A DNA stretch of 18,978 nt from Myxococcales bacterium (GCA_018970625.1 JAGWVZ010000012.1:1-18978), one strand, 5' to 3'. Shown: positions 7,364 to 15,147, numbered from the stretch's first letter. Made by a program: numbers and translations. The notes: generated from the letters alone by a model not told the origin.

Positions 7364-8710
7364 CTAACGACCCGCAGATGGCGTTTCGAGCACCCGACGC
7401 GAACCCGCGATGACATACCGGATTCCCGCCCACAGTCGCACAAAAGCGCCGTAGTCCATCTGCAGGTCGATCCCCAGACGGTTCACCGGCACCACGCTCA
7501 CACGACCCGACACCACCCCAAAATCCGGCGTCGACTGACCCACCAGCAGGTCCTGACGAGAACGGTAGCCCGCCTGCACGTTCACATAACGGCTGATGTT
7601 ACCGCTCAACAGGAACTCAAATGGCACCGCCCACGTCCGCGCGTCCTCGGCAAACCGACTCCGCAGCGAGTTGTCCAGCCACGTGTGGTCTGCCGTCACC
7701 TCGACCGCATTCCGCCACACCAGACCCGACAAATGCGGCACCAGCACACCCAGGTCCATCGACACCATCGCCCGCGTCCGAAGCTGCGTACGTCCATAGT
7801 CCCACGCACGCACCCGGTCTTCACGTACCCCGCCGCCAAACTCCACAAACGTCTGCCGGTTAAAGCGAGACAGCGGGTGCCGGTAGCCAGCGTACGCACC
7901 AATCCCCAGGTAGTTCAGGTCGGTCTGAAACTCGATCTCGGGCAACGCCACCAGACGACCCGACAGAATCGACATCCGACCCACCCCGACGTTGTTGATG
8001 TCCAGCCCCTCTTCCAACAGCAGCGTGTAGTACGCCTCCAGGGCCAAACCACGCAATTCCATCGTATTATCAGGCAGATCTGAACCATTGCCCTTCACGG
8101 TCCCCACCACGTCGGCGACCCACGAGCCCAGAAAAAGGCTCGCCGCGGTCAGGTTCAGCACACGACCCGCTGCACGGGCACCCTCGCCTTCGCCCAGCGC
8201 CTGCGTCAACACACCACTCGCCGCCAGCCCCAGCGCCGCCGCCTCCACCGCCAGCAATCGCCACATCGTCGGACGGTCGCCCACCGCAAAGTGACCCACT
8301 CCGTGCCACAACGAACCCACCGTCAACGCCAGCAAACCCGCCGTCGCGCTGCCCCGCACCACCTCCTGCCGCTCAAACTGCCACCCCTGCTGCGTCAACG
8401 CGTCGTCCGTCTGCCACAGGTCCAGCCGGGGCGCACCGCGCAACGGCGATCGAAGCGTCACCGACGGCCCCTCAGGCTCGGTGTCGCCCGCCACCGACTC
8501 CACCGACTCCACCGACTCCGCCGACTCCGCCGACTCCGCCGACTCCGCCGACTCCGCCGACTCCGCCGACTCCGCCGACTCCGCCGACTCCGCCGGCGCG
8601 TCCGGCTCGGGGGCCTGCGCACGCAGGGCGGCCGGCACCACCCACAAAACGAACGTCAGAGCCAGCCCCACCCGCCAGCGCGTGCGCCAGACTGCTCCTT
8701 TACTGGACAT
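7364..8710 (-). CDS. Exported envelope protein of unknown function with (Ser-Ala-Glu) repeat linker
   Basis: A 448-residue protein that I do not recognise. ATG 8710 is preferred: it gives a strong signal peptide (basic MSSKGAVWRTRWR, hydrophobic VGLALTFVLWVVPAAL, cleavage near ALRA-QA) and overlaps the stop of the upstream gene by 11 bp. The mature N-terminus is an acidic low-complexity linker made of eleven tripeptides, mostly Ser-Ala-Glu. Next come hydrophobic helices containing SLWHGVGHFAVGDRPTMWRLLAVEAAALGLAASG, a GxGH-x-GD pattern seen in several envelope proteins. The C-terminal 230 residues alternate polar and hydrophobic residues like beta-strands, for example VPFEFLLSGNISRYVNVQAGY and RLGIDLQMDYGAFVRLWAGI, suggesting an outer-membrane or periplasmic barrel-like part. 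A position between an LpoA-like gene and tolQ suggests an envelope role, by inference only. Confidence 0.75.
   Translation of the reverse strand: MSSKGAVWRTRWRVGLALTFVLWVVPAALRAQAPEPDAPAESAESAESAESAESAESAESAESAESVESVESVAGDTEPEGPSVTLRSPLRGAPRLDLWQTDDALTQQGWQFERQEVVRGSATAGLLALTVGSLWHGVGHFAVGDRPTMWRLLAVEAAALGLAASGVLTQALGEGEGARAAGRVLNLTAASLFLGSWVADVVGTVKGNGSDLPDNTMELRGLALEAYYTLLLEEGLDINNVGVGRMSILSGRLVALPEIEFQTDLNYLGIGAYAGYRHPLSRFNRQTFVEFGGGVREDRVRAWDYGRTQLRTRAMVSMDLGVLVPHLSGLVWRNAVEVTADHTWLDNSLRSRFAEDARTWAVPFEFLLSGNISRYVNVQAGYRSRQDLLVGQSTPDFGVVSGRVSVVPVNRLGIDLQMDYGAFVRLWAGIRYVIAGSRRVLETPSAGR
8496..8594. repeat. 9-bp tandem repeat, 11 copies, in coding sequence
   Basis: Eleven consecutive copies of GACTCCRCC, written on the plus strand. 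The first two units carry A at the variable base and the other nine carry G. On the coding (minus) strand they specify a Glu-Ser-Ala/Val linker just after the signal peptide of the exported protein. Because the unit is three codons, copy-number change alters linker length but keeps the frame. Near-identity of units at the DNA level indicates recent slippage expansion. Confidence 0.97.
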
Positions 8711-10721
8711 CGAGCCACGTGAATGTGCCGCCTCGAACCACCGCAAGGGCGGGCTCGGCGGCCAGATTGCCAGCGTCGTCCGGAGCCGTTGGCCCCGTCA
8801 CACCGTGCAGAATCGGTTGCTGCCGAAGCTGCCTCGCGACAGCCCCCGGCGTCGAATGCCCCTCCTGCAGCACACGCCGTATCCACGTCGACGCATCGTA
8901 CGCAAAAGCCTCGGTGAGCCCCGGCGACCGACCAAACTGATGCTCAAAACGCAGCGTAAATGTCTCGGCAGGGCCCTGTGCCAACCCTGCGTAGTACCAC
9001 GCCGGCAACACCATGCCCTCGATATAACGCGACGAGTCGCGCAGCAGCCCTTCGTCCAGCAGAAACGTGTTCCCCAGCCACGTCATACGCCCGGCCGCGG
9101 CCTCGGCGTCGTCGGCGGCCGGCCACACGTCGCCGGCCGCAAACCACGCAGCCAGCGCGGTCGCCGTCGCCGGCGTCACCGCCAGATACAGCGCGTCCGC
9201 CTGCAAAGGACGCAACGCCGACACCGTCGCCCGAGCCGAGTCCTGAAGGGACTCACCCGACGTATCCACGTCCAGCTGCGCGACCACACGACCGCCCTGC
9301 TGCTCAATCGTCTCACGAGCCGCCTCGCACAGCTGCGACAGATACGACCCCGACGACAGCCCGGTCTCGGACACGATCAGAAACGTCCGCGCCTGACGCC
9401 GATCCATCGCATACCCCACCGCGGCGCGCGCATCGCGACCGGCGTCCAGCTGCAGACGCCACGTGTCGTCGATCGGCTGCGTCCACGGTACCGTCGATTG
9501 CGACACATACGGCACGTCGGCCTCGTCGGCCATCTGCCGCAACGGCTGTGTCAACTCCAGCTCCAGCGGCCCCAGCACCACGGCCACCCGCGAATCCAGC
9601 AGCGTGCGCATGGCGTCCATGGCGCCCTGCACCGTGCTCCCTGTGTCGGCCACCACCAGCGTCGTCATGGGCGCGGCCGACGAAAACGCGTCCTGCGCCA
9701 GCAACGCCGCCGCCAGCGCAGCGCGACCGGCCCGGCGGTTGGCACCCGTCAGCGACACCGCAATGCCCCAGCGCAGCGGCTGCACCGACGCGTTGGCCAC
9801 CCGGGCCCGCGCCGCGTCCAGCCGGGCGTCCAGCCCCAGCGCCGTCATCAGCGGCTCGGCGTCGGCCAGCACCTGACCTGCCAGCTCGAGCTCGTTCGCA
9901 TCCACGAGCGCCGACACCAGCGCGCCCGCCACCGTGCCGCGCACAAAGTCCGAGCCGCCCGACCACGCCTCCTGCAGCTGCGACAGCCCCATGCGCGTCT
10001 CGGCGAACTCGGTCGCCCGGTCATACGCATACAACAGCAGCGCCGGGTCGTTGTTCGACGTCCGCGCCACCACCTCAAGCGTGGACAGCGCACCCAGCCA
10101 GTCACCTCGCCACTGCAGCGTCTCGGCCCACAGCGACGCCAGCGACGCCTCGTCGCCCGGCAGCACGTCCGCCTGCGGAAAAGCACGCGCACCGCTCGCC
10201 TCCATGCCCTCATCCACGATCGCCATGGCGGCCTCGAGCGACTGCGTACGCAACGCCGCATAGCCCAGATACAGCGTCGCAAGCGACCGCACAGCGTCGC
10301 TTTCAGGCGATTCGGCGATCGCGCGCAACGACGCCACCGCCTGCGCCGACTGGCCCAGCGACAGCTGTGAACGGGCAATAAAAAGCTCCGCCCGCACCAG
10401 CAACACATCGTTCGGATACTCCGCCGCGAACATGCGAAACGCGTCGATCGCCCCCGCGAACTCGCCCTGCGTAAAGTAGTCCTGCGCCAGCGCAAAATCG
10501 TTCTCCGCCTGCGCATCCTGCGAGCGCACCGGCGTCTGCGCAGGCCCGGACACCACCGCCCCACCGGCACCGTCGGGCACCACCGGCGCCGTCGATGGGC
10601 AGGCCATGAGCAGGGCGGCGGTCACGAACACCGCCGCGCTCCGTGCGGCGAGCGACACCTCCGCTTTCGGCAGCCACACGCGCAGCTGCGATGACACCAC
10701 ACACAAGGGCACAACAGACAT
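8700..10721 (-). CDS. LpoA-like penicillin-binding-protein activator / type-1 periplasmic-binding lipoprotein
   Basis: The product is 673 residues from ATG 10721. Start choice is weak: the lipobox ALLMAC puts the lipidated Cys at residue 41, long for a lipoprotein signal, and GTG at 10679 or 10658 would give signals of 26 or 19 residues before the Cys. None has a good ribosome site. After a Ser/Pro/Gly linker, residues 75-310 are TPR-like helices (LAQDYFTQGEFAGAIDAFRM and following). Residues 317-665 are a type-1 periplasmic-binding fold: WGIAVSLTGANRRAGRAALA, a VVADTGSTVQGAMDAM strand-helix, VAVVLGPLELELTQPLRQMA and DVPYVSQST. TPR plus this fold is the LpoA architecture, an outer-membrane lipoprotein that activates peptidoglycan synthases. 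A transporter-type amino-acid binding protein is less likely given the TPR region and absence of permease genes. It heads the envelope gene run. Confidence 0.8.
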   Translation of the reverse strand: MSVVPLCVVSSQLRVWLPKAEVSLAARSAAVFVTAALLMACPSTAPVVPDGAGGAVVSGPAQTPVRSQDAQAENDFALAQDYFTQGEFAGAIDAFRMFAAEYPNDVLLVRAELFIARSQLSLGQSAQAVASLRAIAESPESDAVRSLATLYLGYAALRTQSLEAAMAIVDEGMEASGARAFPQADVLPGDEASLASLWAETLQWRGDWLGALSTLEVVARTSNNDPALLLYAYDRATEFAETRMGLSQLQEAWSGGSDFVRGTVAGALVSALVDANELELAGQVLADAEPLMTALGLDARLDAARARVANASVQPLRWGIAVSLTGANRRAGRAALAAALLAQDAFSSAAPMTTLVVADTGSTVQGAMDAMRTLLDSRVAVVLGPLELELTQPLRQMADEADVPYVSQSTVPWTQPIDDTWRLQLDAGRDARAAVGYAMDRRQARTFLIVSETGLSSGSYLSQLCEAARETIEQQGGRVVAQLDVDTSGESLQDSARATVSALRPLQADALYLAVTPATATALAAWFAAGDVWPAADDAEAAAGRMTWLGNTFLLDEGLLRDSSRYIEGMVLPAWYYAGLAQGPAETFTLRFEHQFGRSPGLTEAFAYDASTWIRRVLQEGHSTPGAVARQLRQQPILHGVTGPTAPDDAGNLAAEPALAVVRGGTFTWLDVQ

Positions 10722-10929
10722 GACGTACCAGACAAAAAACGAAGAACCCGCTGTCACCGGCGCCAGCCGCAACCCGCACCGGACCGCGTTCAACGGCGCA
10801 CAGATAGCGCACGTTTCACTACCTCTGCACGAAAGCCAGCGCTTCATCAACGGACAGCTGCCCCACCTCGCCCGTCGCGACCGAGATGCCGATTGATGCA
10901 GCCCCCCGGGATGCGCTAGGACGACCCGC
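10722..10929. other. Divergent intergenic region, with possible gene-tail remnant
   Basis: A 208-bp gap between the divergent LpoA-like and glycosyltransferase genes; it should carry both promoters, but I cannot pick a convincing -35/-10 pair. On the minus strand, bases 10819-10881 read as ASIGISVATGEVGQLSVDEA followed by LAFVQR and a stop. This is protein-like and recalls the end of a GGDEF domain, but no start codon precedes it in frame. A run of six T on the minus strand lies near 10732-10737, just before the LpoA-like start. Confidence 0.4.
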
Positions 10930-12810
10930 ATGAATCGTGAACTGGACCCCTCATCGGCATTCAGCCGCATGCGTCACCAGGCGGGGCTGGGCGACTGGCT
11001 CATCGCGCTGCTGCTGAGTACGGCGTATTTCGTGTTGCTGGCCTGCACCGACGACATGGGCTTTACCCGCGACGAGAGCTTCTACTTTCGCGCTGCCAAA
11101 GAATACAGCGGCTGGTTTGTCGAGCTTGTCAACAACACGCGGCAGGGGCGCGCCTGGGAGACCTTCTCGCAGGAAAGCATAGACGCACACTGGAGTTACA
11201 ACCCTGAGCACCCCGTGCTCATGAAGACACTCTTCGCGTTGTCTTACGAATGGCTCCACGTGCGCCTGGACTGGATTTCGGCTTCGCTGGCCATGCGTCT
11301 GCCCGCCATGGCATTCGGCGGCGCCATGATGGGCCTGATTTACCTGCTCGCCTACGAGATGATCGGCCGCCGATCAGCGGCGCTCGCGGCCGTGCTGCTC
11401 ATGGCCGGACAACCGCACTGGTTCTTTCACTCCCACCTGACCTGCTTCGACGTGCCCATCACCACCTGCTGGGTGGCGGTGATCTTCGCCTACTGGAAGT
11501 CGCTCGACAGCTGGAAGTGGGCGGTCGTCGCCGGACTTCTGTGGGGCGTGGCGCTCACCTGCAAGCTGAACGCTTTCTTCATTCCGGCGGTGCTGCTGAT
11601 GCACTGGGCGCTGGGCGGCCTCACCCGCTTTGGCTTCCGCGACGGCCGCCTGACCGTGCCGCGCGTGCCGCTGGCGCTGTTCTGCATGGCCGTGCTCGGC
11701 CCGATCGTGCTGTACGCCGGCTGGCCGCGGCACTGGTACGACACCTTCAACCGGCTGGCGTGGTACCTGAACTTTCACCTGACGCACGAGCACTACTACG
11801 TGCTCTACTTTGGCCAGAACCTGGTGCGACCGCCATTCCCGTTCGAGTATCCGTTCGTCATGACGGGCATTACCACCCCGCTGGTGATCCTGTGGGTGTG
11901 CCTGACCGGCTGTGTGGTCGCCGCCGTACGATGGGTGCGTTCGCTGGGCGTCAGCACAGGCGACATGTTCGCCGGCGGGCTGCTCGTGACGCTCAACATC
12001 CTGATTCCATTCCTGATTATTGCCCGACCCTCGACCCCCGTCTTCGGCGGAATCAAACACTGGTTTCCCGCCTTGCCCTTTCTGTGTGTCATGGGCGGGC
12101 TGGCCGTCGACGCCGCCCTGTCGGCCCTGCGCGTTCCATGGCAGCGCGCCACGGCCACCGCGCTGCTGCTGGGTGCCATCGGCATCTCGGGCGGTGTGGC
12201 CACCTGGCAGTGCCACCCGTTCGGCATTTCGTATTACAACGAGCTGGTGGGCGGCATTACCGGCGGCGCCGACCGCATGGCCATGCGCCAGTTCTGGGGC
12301 TACGCATCACGGCAGTCGCTCGACTTCCTGAACACCCACGTACCGCAGAACGGCTCGGTTCACTGGCACGAAACCACCGCCTACGCCGCCGACATGTACC
12401 GTGAGGAAGGCTGGCTGCGCGACGACATCCGCACCACCTGGTCGATTCCCGACGCCGACTATGTCGTCTATGAGCACGACAAGGGCTTCTGGGAGTTTCA
12501 GACCCATGTGTGGACCCATTACCAGACCTGGGCGCCCGTGTACGTCGTCTCGCTGCACGGCGTGCCCCTGATCTCGGTGTACGAGAACCCGCATCGCCAA
12601 ACGTCGGCCGAGCCTGTGCAGGGCGGCGGTGATGCCGAGGCTGACCCTCCGAATCCGGTCGATCAGCGCACCCTGCTGCGCCAGTTTTCGGCGCTCCTGC
12701 CCGCGTGGGTGTGCGTTCCGTCGCTCTCGTCCGGCCTGCCCGACCCCACCCGTGCGCAACCCGACGAACCTGCTGCCGAGCCGGCCCTGCCCTCCCCGGA
12801 GTCGCCATGA
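10930..12810 (+). CDS. GT39/ArnT-like membrane glycosyltransferase
   Basis: A 626-residue polytopic inner-membrane protein. The start at ATG 10930 has AGGA about eight bases upstream. A first membrane helix at 22-40 is followed by a periplasmic loop with GFTRDESFYF; Asp48-Glu49 matches the conserved DE pair of GT-C enzymes that use lipid-phosphate-linked sugars. NPEHPVLMK (91-99) matches the second conserved loop motif (HP-x-L-x-K). About ten further hydrophobic segments follow, then a soluble C-terminal region from about residue 440 and a Pro/Glu-rich tail of some 60 residues. The family transfers a sugar from polyprenyl phosphate to a protein, lipid A or polysaccharide on the periplasmic side; the acceptor is unknown here. 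Its stop overlaps the next start as ATGA, so the two products are probably made together. Confidence 0.9.
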   Translation: MNRELDPSSAFSRMRHQAGLGDWLIALLLSTAYFVLLACTDDMGFTRDESFYFRAAKEYSGWFVELVNNTRQGRAWETFSQESIDAHWSYNPEHPVLMKTLFALSYEWLHVRLDWISASLAMRLPAMAFGGAMMGLIYLLAYEMIGRRSAALAAVLLMAGQPHWFFHSHLTCFDVPITTCWVAVIFAYWKSLDSWKWAVVAGLLWGVALTCKLNAFFIPAVLLMHWALGGLTRFGFRDGRLTVPRVPLALFCMAVLGPIVLYAGWPRHWYDTFNRLAWYLNFHLTHEHYYVLYFGQNLVRPPFPFEYPFVMTGITTPLVILWVCLTGCVVAAVRWVRSLGVSTGDMFAGGLLVTLNILIPFLIIARPSTPVFGGIKHWFPALPFLCVMGGLAVDAALSALRVPWQRATATALLLGAIGISGGVATWQCHPFGISYYNELVGGITGGADRMAMRQFWGYASRQSLDFLNTHVPQNGSVHWHETTAYAADMYREEGWLRDDIRTTWSIPDADYVVYEHDKGFWEFQTHVWTHYQTWAPVYVVSLHGVPLISVYENPHRQTSAEPVQGGGDAEADPPNPVDQRTLLRQFSALLPAWVCVPSLSSGLPDPTRAQPDEPAAEPALPSPESP

Positions 12811-14519
12811 GCCACCGCGCTGCCCAAACCGCCCCGGCACGCCACTCCACGCACGTCGGGCCACCGCGCAGCGCGCTACCGCGTTCCATCCTGACCGCCG
12901 CCCTGCCCCTGCTGTGCCTGCTCGCCGCAACGACCGCCCAGGCCCAGCAACCCGCCACCATCTGGGAACAGATCGCCGCGGGCACGACCCTCGACGATCC
13001 GCGGCTGGACGAGGCGCAGATGTGGATGTCGGAGGGCAACTTTCAGGCCGCCGCCAGTCGGCTCGCCGAGCTGCTTGAACAGAACCCGGATTCGGCGGTG
13101 ATCGCCAGCCTGCTTGCACGAAGCCTTGTCGGGCTGGCGCAGTACGATGAGGCGCTGGCGGTGTGCACCGCCGCGCTCGACCGTGGGGCTGAACCCAGCG
13201 AGCCGCTGCGCTTTTATCAGGCCTACGCGCTGGCCTTCCTGAACCGCACCGACGAAGCTGCCGACGTGCTCACCGACGTCACCCAGTTCCGTACCGAGCT
13301 GCGCGACCTGCACATTTACCTGAGTAATCTTGCGGAGTTGCGACTGATACAGGGCGACATCAGCGGCGCACAGACCCTGTGGCAGCAGGCGATCACCCGG
13401 TCGTCGACCTACGCACCAGCCCTCGTGGGCCACGTGTTCACCCTCGTGGGCACCGGCCGGGCGGCGGACGCCGCATCGGTCGTGCGACGCGAGCTGTTTC
13501 AGCAGCCCGACCTGTTGGCCGACCTCGATGAGAGCACCGCGTGGCTCGCCGAAGGCGTCGACCTCCCCTTTCGGATTCTGGCCAGTCGCTCCGGCATTGG
13601 CGACACGCGCGGCGTGGAAGGCATGGTGGAAGCCCTGCGAAACACCTCGTCTGGCGCGCTCATCCAGCACGCGATCGACGACCTGCTCGCCGCCGTCAAC
13701 GCCCCGTCGCCCGTGCAGCGCATCGACCGGGCACCCTGCCCGTTTCAATCCCTGTCACGCTCGCAGGACGGCACCCGCTGGGCAGGTGTCTGCAACGCCG
13801 GTGGCATTCGGCTGGGCACGCGAAGCCCGGACGGCACCATCGCCTGGCGCCCACGCCGCAGCGAGGCGAACGGCGCCAACAGCACCCTGCAACCCGATAT
13901 TCGCATCAGCGCCGACGGTCAGACCATTACCCTGCTGAATTCGCCCGTGCGGGTACAAACCCTCCCGTTCAACGCCGCGCAGGCCGACTTGCCGACCCCA
14001 CTCCCCGTCGACGACACCGTTCAGGCCCTCTATCAGGCGTCCAACTGTGTGTTCTCGCCGGGCGGTACCCACTTCGCCTGCTTCGCCAACACCGCCTATG
14101 CCGGCGACGAGGCCGTTGTCATCGACACCTCGGACATGACGATCTCCAATCGCGGCTACTTTGCCGTGCCCAACGGCATTGTGCGCCTGAACGAGGACGG
14201 CTCGCGCCTGGTCGGCAACAACGAGGCCGCGATCGTGCAGGGCGTTTCGGGGAACCTGTACGCATCCAATGTGCTGTCATTGAGCACGTCGTTCGCCTGG
14301 AACGAGGGGCTGCCCATGGCGCTGAGCCCCGATGGGTCACGGCTGGTGTACTGGCAGAACAACCAGCTGACCCTGCTCGACATGGAGAGCTTCACCCCGG
14401 TGGACCAGTGGCGTCTGGAGGCGACCAGCGTCGCGATCACGGCCACCGCGTTCAACACGTTCCTGATTGGAACCCACAACGCGATCTACGAGTGGGACCC
14501 TGGCGTCGAGATCCGCTAA
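12807..14519 (+). CDS. Secreted TPR and beta-propeller-like protein, function unknown
   Basis: A 570-residue protein whose ATG overlaps the glycosyltransferase stop (ATGA). It has a long basic N-terminus, then a hydrophobic core AALPLLCLLAATTAQA with cleavage likely after Ala46. Residues about 65-250 contain TPR-like helix pairs: MWMSEGNFQAAASRLAELLE, LARSLVGLAQYDEALAVCTA, ALAFLNRTDEAADVL and LRLIQGDISGAQTLWQQAI. Residues from about 310 to the end show repeated beta strands with SQDGTRWAGVC, SADGQTITLL, SPGGTHFACFA, NEDGSRLVGN and SPDGSRLVYW, the S-x-DG-x-R/H blade style of WD40/TolB-like propellers. Both modules bind proteins, so a periplasmic scaffold is plausible. Coupling to the GT39 gene suggests a shared pathway, perhaps substrate presentation; that is inference. 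Confidence 0.85.
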   Translation: MSHRAAQTAPARHSTHVGPPRSALPRSILTAALPLLCLLAATTAQAQQPATIWEQIAAGTTLDDPRLDEAQMWMSEGNFQAAASRLAELLEQNPDSAVIASLLARSLVGLAQYDEALAVCTAALDRGAEPSEPLRFYQAYALAFLNRTDEAADVLTDVTQFRTELRDLHIYLSNLAELRLIQGDISGAQTLWQQAITRSSTYAPALVGHVFTLVGTGRAADAASVVRRELFQQPDLLADLDESTAWLAEGVDLPFRILASRSGIGDTRGVEGMVEALRNTSSGALIQHAIDDLLAAVNAPSPVQRIDRAPCPFQSLSRSQDGTRWAGVCNAGGIRLGTRSPDGTIAWRPRRSEANGANSTLQPDIRISADGQTITLLNSPVRVQTLPFNAAQADLPTPLPVDDTVQALYQASNCVFSPGGTHFACFANTAYAGDEAVVIDTSDMTISNRGYFAVPNGIVRLNEDGSRLVGNNEAAIVQGVSGNLYASNVLSLSTSFAWNEGLPMALSPDGSRLVYWQNNQLTLLDMESFTPVDQWRLEATSVAITATAFNTFLIGTHNAIYEWDPGVEIR

Positions 14520-14538
14520 TTTGCCCCTCGCAAGGTGT

Positions 14539-14567
14539 CAGGGCCGTGCGCAGCGCACTGTACCCTG
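14539..14567. terminator. Imperfect hairpin between convergent genes
   Basis: CAGGG at 14539-14543 pairs with CCCTG at 14563-14567. Inside, after a small asymmetric internal loop, GTGCG pairs with CGCAC around a three-base loop. The hairpin lies 20 bp after the TPR-propeller stop and 28 bp beyond the ihfB stop on the opposite strand, a natural place for a two-way terminator. There is no T tract on either side, so efficiency is uncertain. Confidence 0.4.
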
Positions 14568-14594
14568 AACTCAGAACGCCCCTGAAGCCCCGGC

Positions 14595-14882
14595 TCAGCG
14601 CGCGGGCCGCGCGTCCACCTTCTCGCGCAGCTCTTTGCCCACCTTGAAGTGGATGCTGTTCTTCTGCGACACCGGCACTTCTTCGCCCGTCTTGGGGTTG
14701 CGGCCGGTGTACGAGCGGTGCTCCTTCAGCGAAAACGAACCAAAGCCGCGGATTTCAATGCGCTTACCTTCGGCGAGCGAAGCGGCAAGGGCCTCGAAAA
14801 TACAGTTCACGGCCTCTTCGGCGCGCTTCTTGGGCAGGTTATTGCGCTCTGCAAGACGATCGATGAGTTCGCTCTTCGTCAT
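14595..14882 (-). CDS. ihfB: Integration host factor beta-like DNA-bending protein
   Basis: A 95-residue basic protein. ATG 14882 gives MTKSELIDRLAERNNLPKKR, the standard N-terminus of the HU/IHF family; the frame stays open to 14996 but without homology. The core RIEIRGFGSFSLKEHRSYTG (41-60) and RNPKTGEEVPVS (61-72), then FKVGKELREKV, match the IHF beta subunit more closely than HU. Pro63 in RNPKTG is the residue that intercalates and kinks DNA. The protein acts as a dimer in the nucleoid; the partner (IHF-alpha or itself) is not in the window. It stands alone between convergent and divergent neighbours. A TTGACA promoter candidate and two hairpins lie upstream. No clear ribosome site is visible directly before the start. 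Confidence 0.9.
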   Translation of the reverse strand: MTKSELIDRLAERNNLPKKRAEEAVNCIFEALAASLAEGKRIEIRGFGSFSLKEHRSYTGRNPKTGEEVPVSQKNSIHFKVGKELREKVDARPAR

Positions 14883-14899
14883 GGAATATCGGGTGGCAT

Positions 14900-14972
14900 G
14901 CCGCAGCAGCTGATGCGGCGAATCGAAACAAACCCACCCTCCATGGCGAGGACGAACGACCAGGGGAGGGTG
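14900..14972 (-). promoter_or_regulatory. Structured ihfB leader with terminator-like hairpin
   Basis: Reading the minus strand, CACCCTCC (14972-14965) pairs with GGAGGGTG (14942-14935), eight GC-rich pairs plus an inner TGG/CCA. It is followed by GGGTTTGTTTC, a T-rich run like an intrinsic terminator. Closer to the gene, GCCGCA and TGCGGC (14919-14914 and 14905-14900) form a second hairpin about 17 bases before the ATG. The order terminator-like hairpin, second hairpin, start suggests attenuation or autoregulation, not demonstrated. Confidence 0.4.
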
Positions 14973-14986
14973 CTGAACGGCGGCGG

Positions 14987-15015
14987 AAAGTGGCAAGGTT
15001 GCGGCAGGTTGTCAA
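14987..15015 (-). promoter_or_regulatory. Candidate promoter for ihfB
   Basis: On the minus strand a full-consensus -35 TTGACA (15015-15010) is followed 17 bases later by CACTTT, a poor -10, preceded by TGC as in an extended -10. A transcript from here would begin just before the leader hairpin. The weak -10 keeps confidence low. Confidence 0.35.
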
Positions 15016-15116
15016 CGATCTACGCCACACCGCACTGACTTTCTGCTGCCGCGCGACTGAGCGCCTCGCGCCGCGTCACCGGCTACCCGGCCACAGGGCC
15101 CGCCGCAGCCGGGTTC

Positions 15117-15147
15117 TTGACCCAACGTGCCATTCCCGTTACACAAT
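15117..15147 (+). promoter_or_regulatory. Candidate promoter for the IgGFc-binding-like lipoprotein gene
   Basis: TTGACC (15117-15122) is followed after 19 bases by CACAAT (15142-15147). Both are four to five matches to the sigma-70 consensus, but the spacing is slightly long. If it is real, transcription begins after the GTG at 15127 and the true start must be further downstream, such as TTG at 15190. Confidence 0.3.

Noticed and set aside
8496..8594. CRISPR-like array
   Set aside because: Units are 9 bp, contiguous, without spacers, and in frame with a protein linker.
8481..10370. A 629-codon open frame on the plus strand opposite the LpoA-like and exported-protein genes
   Set aside because: Composition is dominated by Arg, Gln and His from GC-rich antisense reading, with no domain character; the minus-strand genes have signal peptides and recognisable folds.
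12307..13119. Long minus-strand open frames across the glycosyltransferase/TPR junction
   Set aside because: Arg-rich shadow translations with no homology; the plus strand has an ATGA-coupled pair with clear features.
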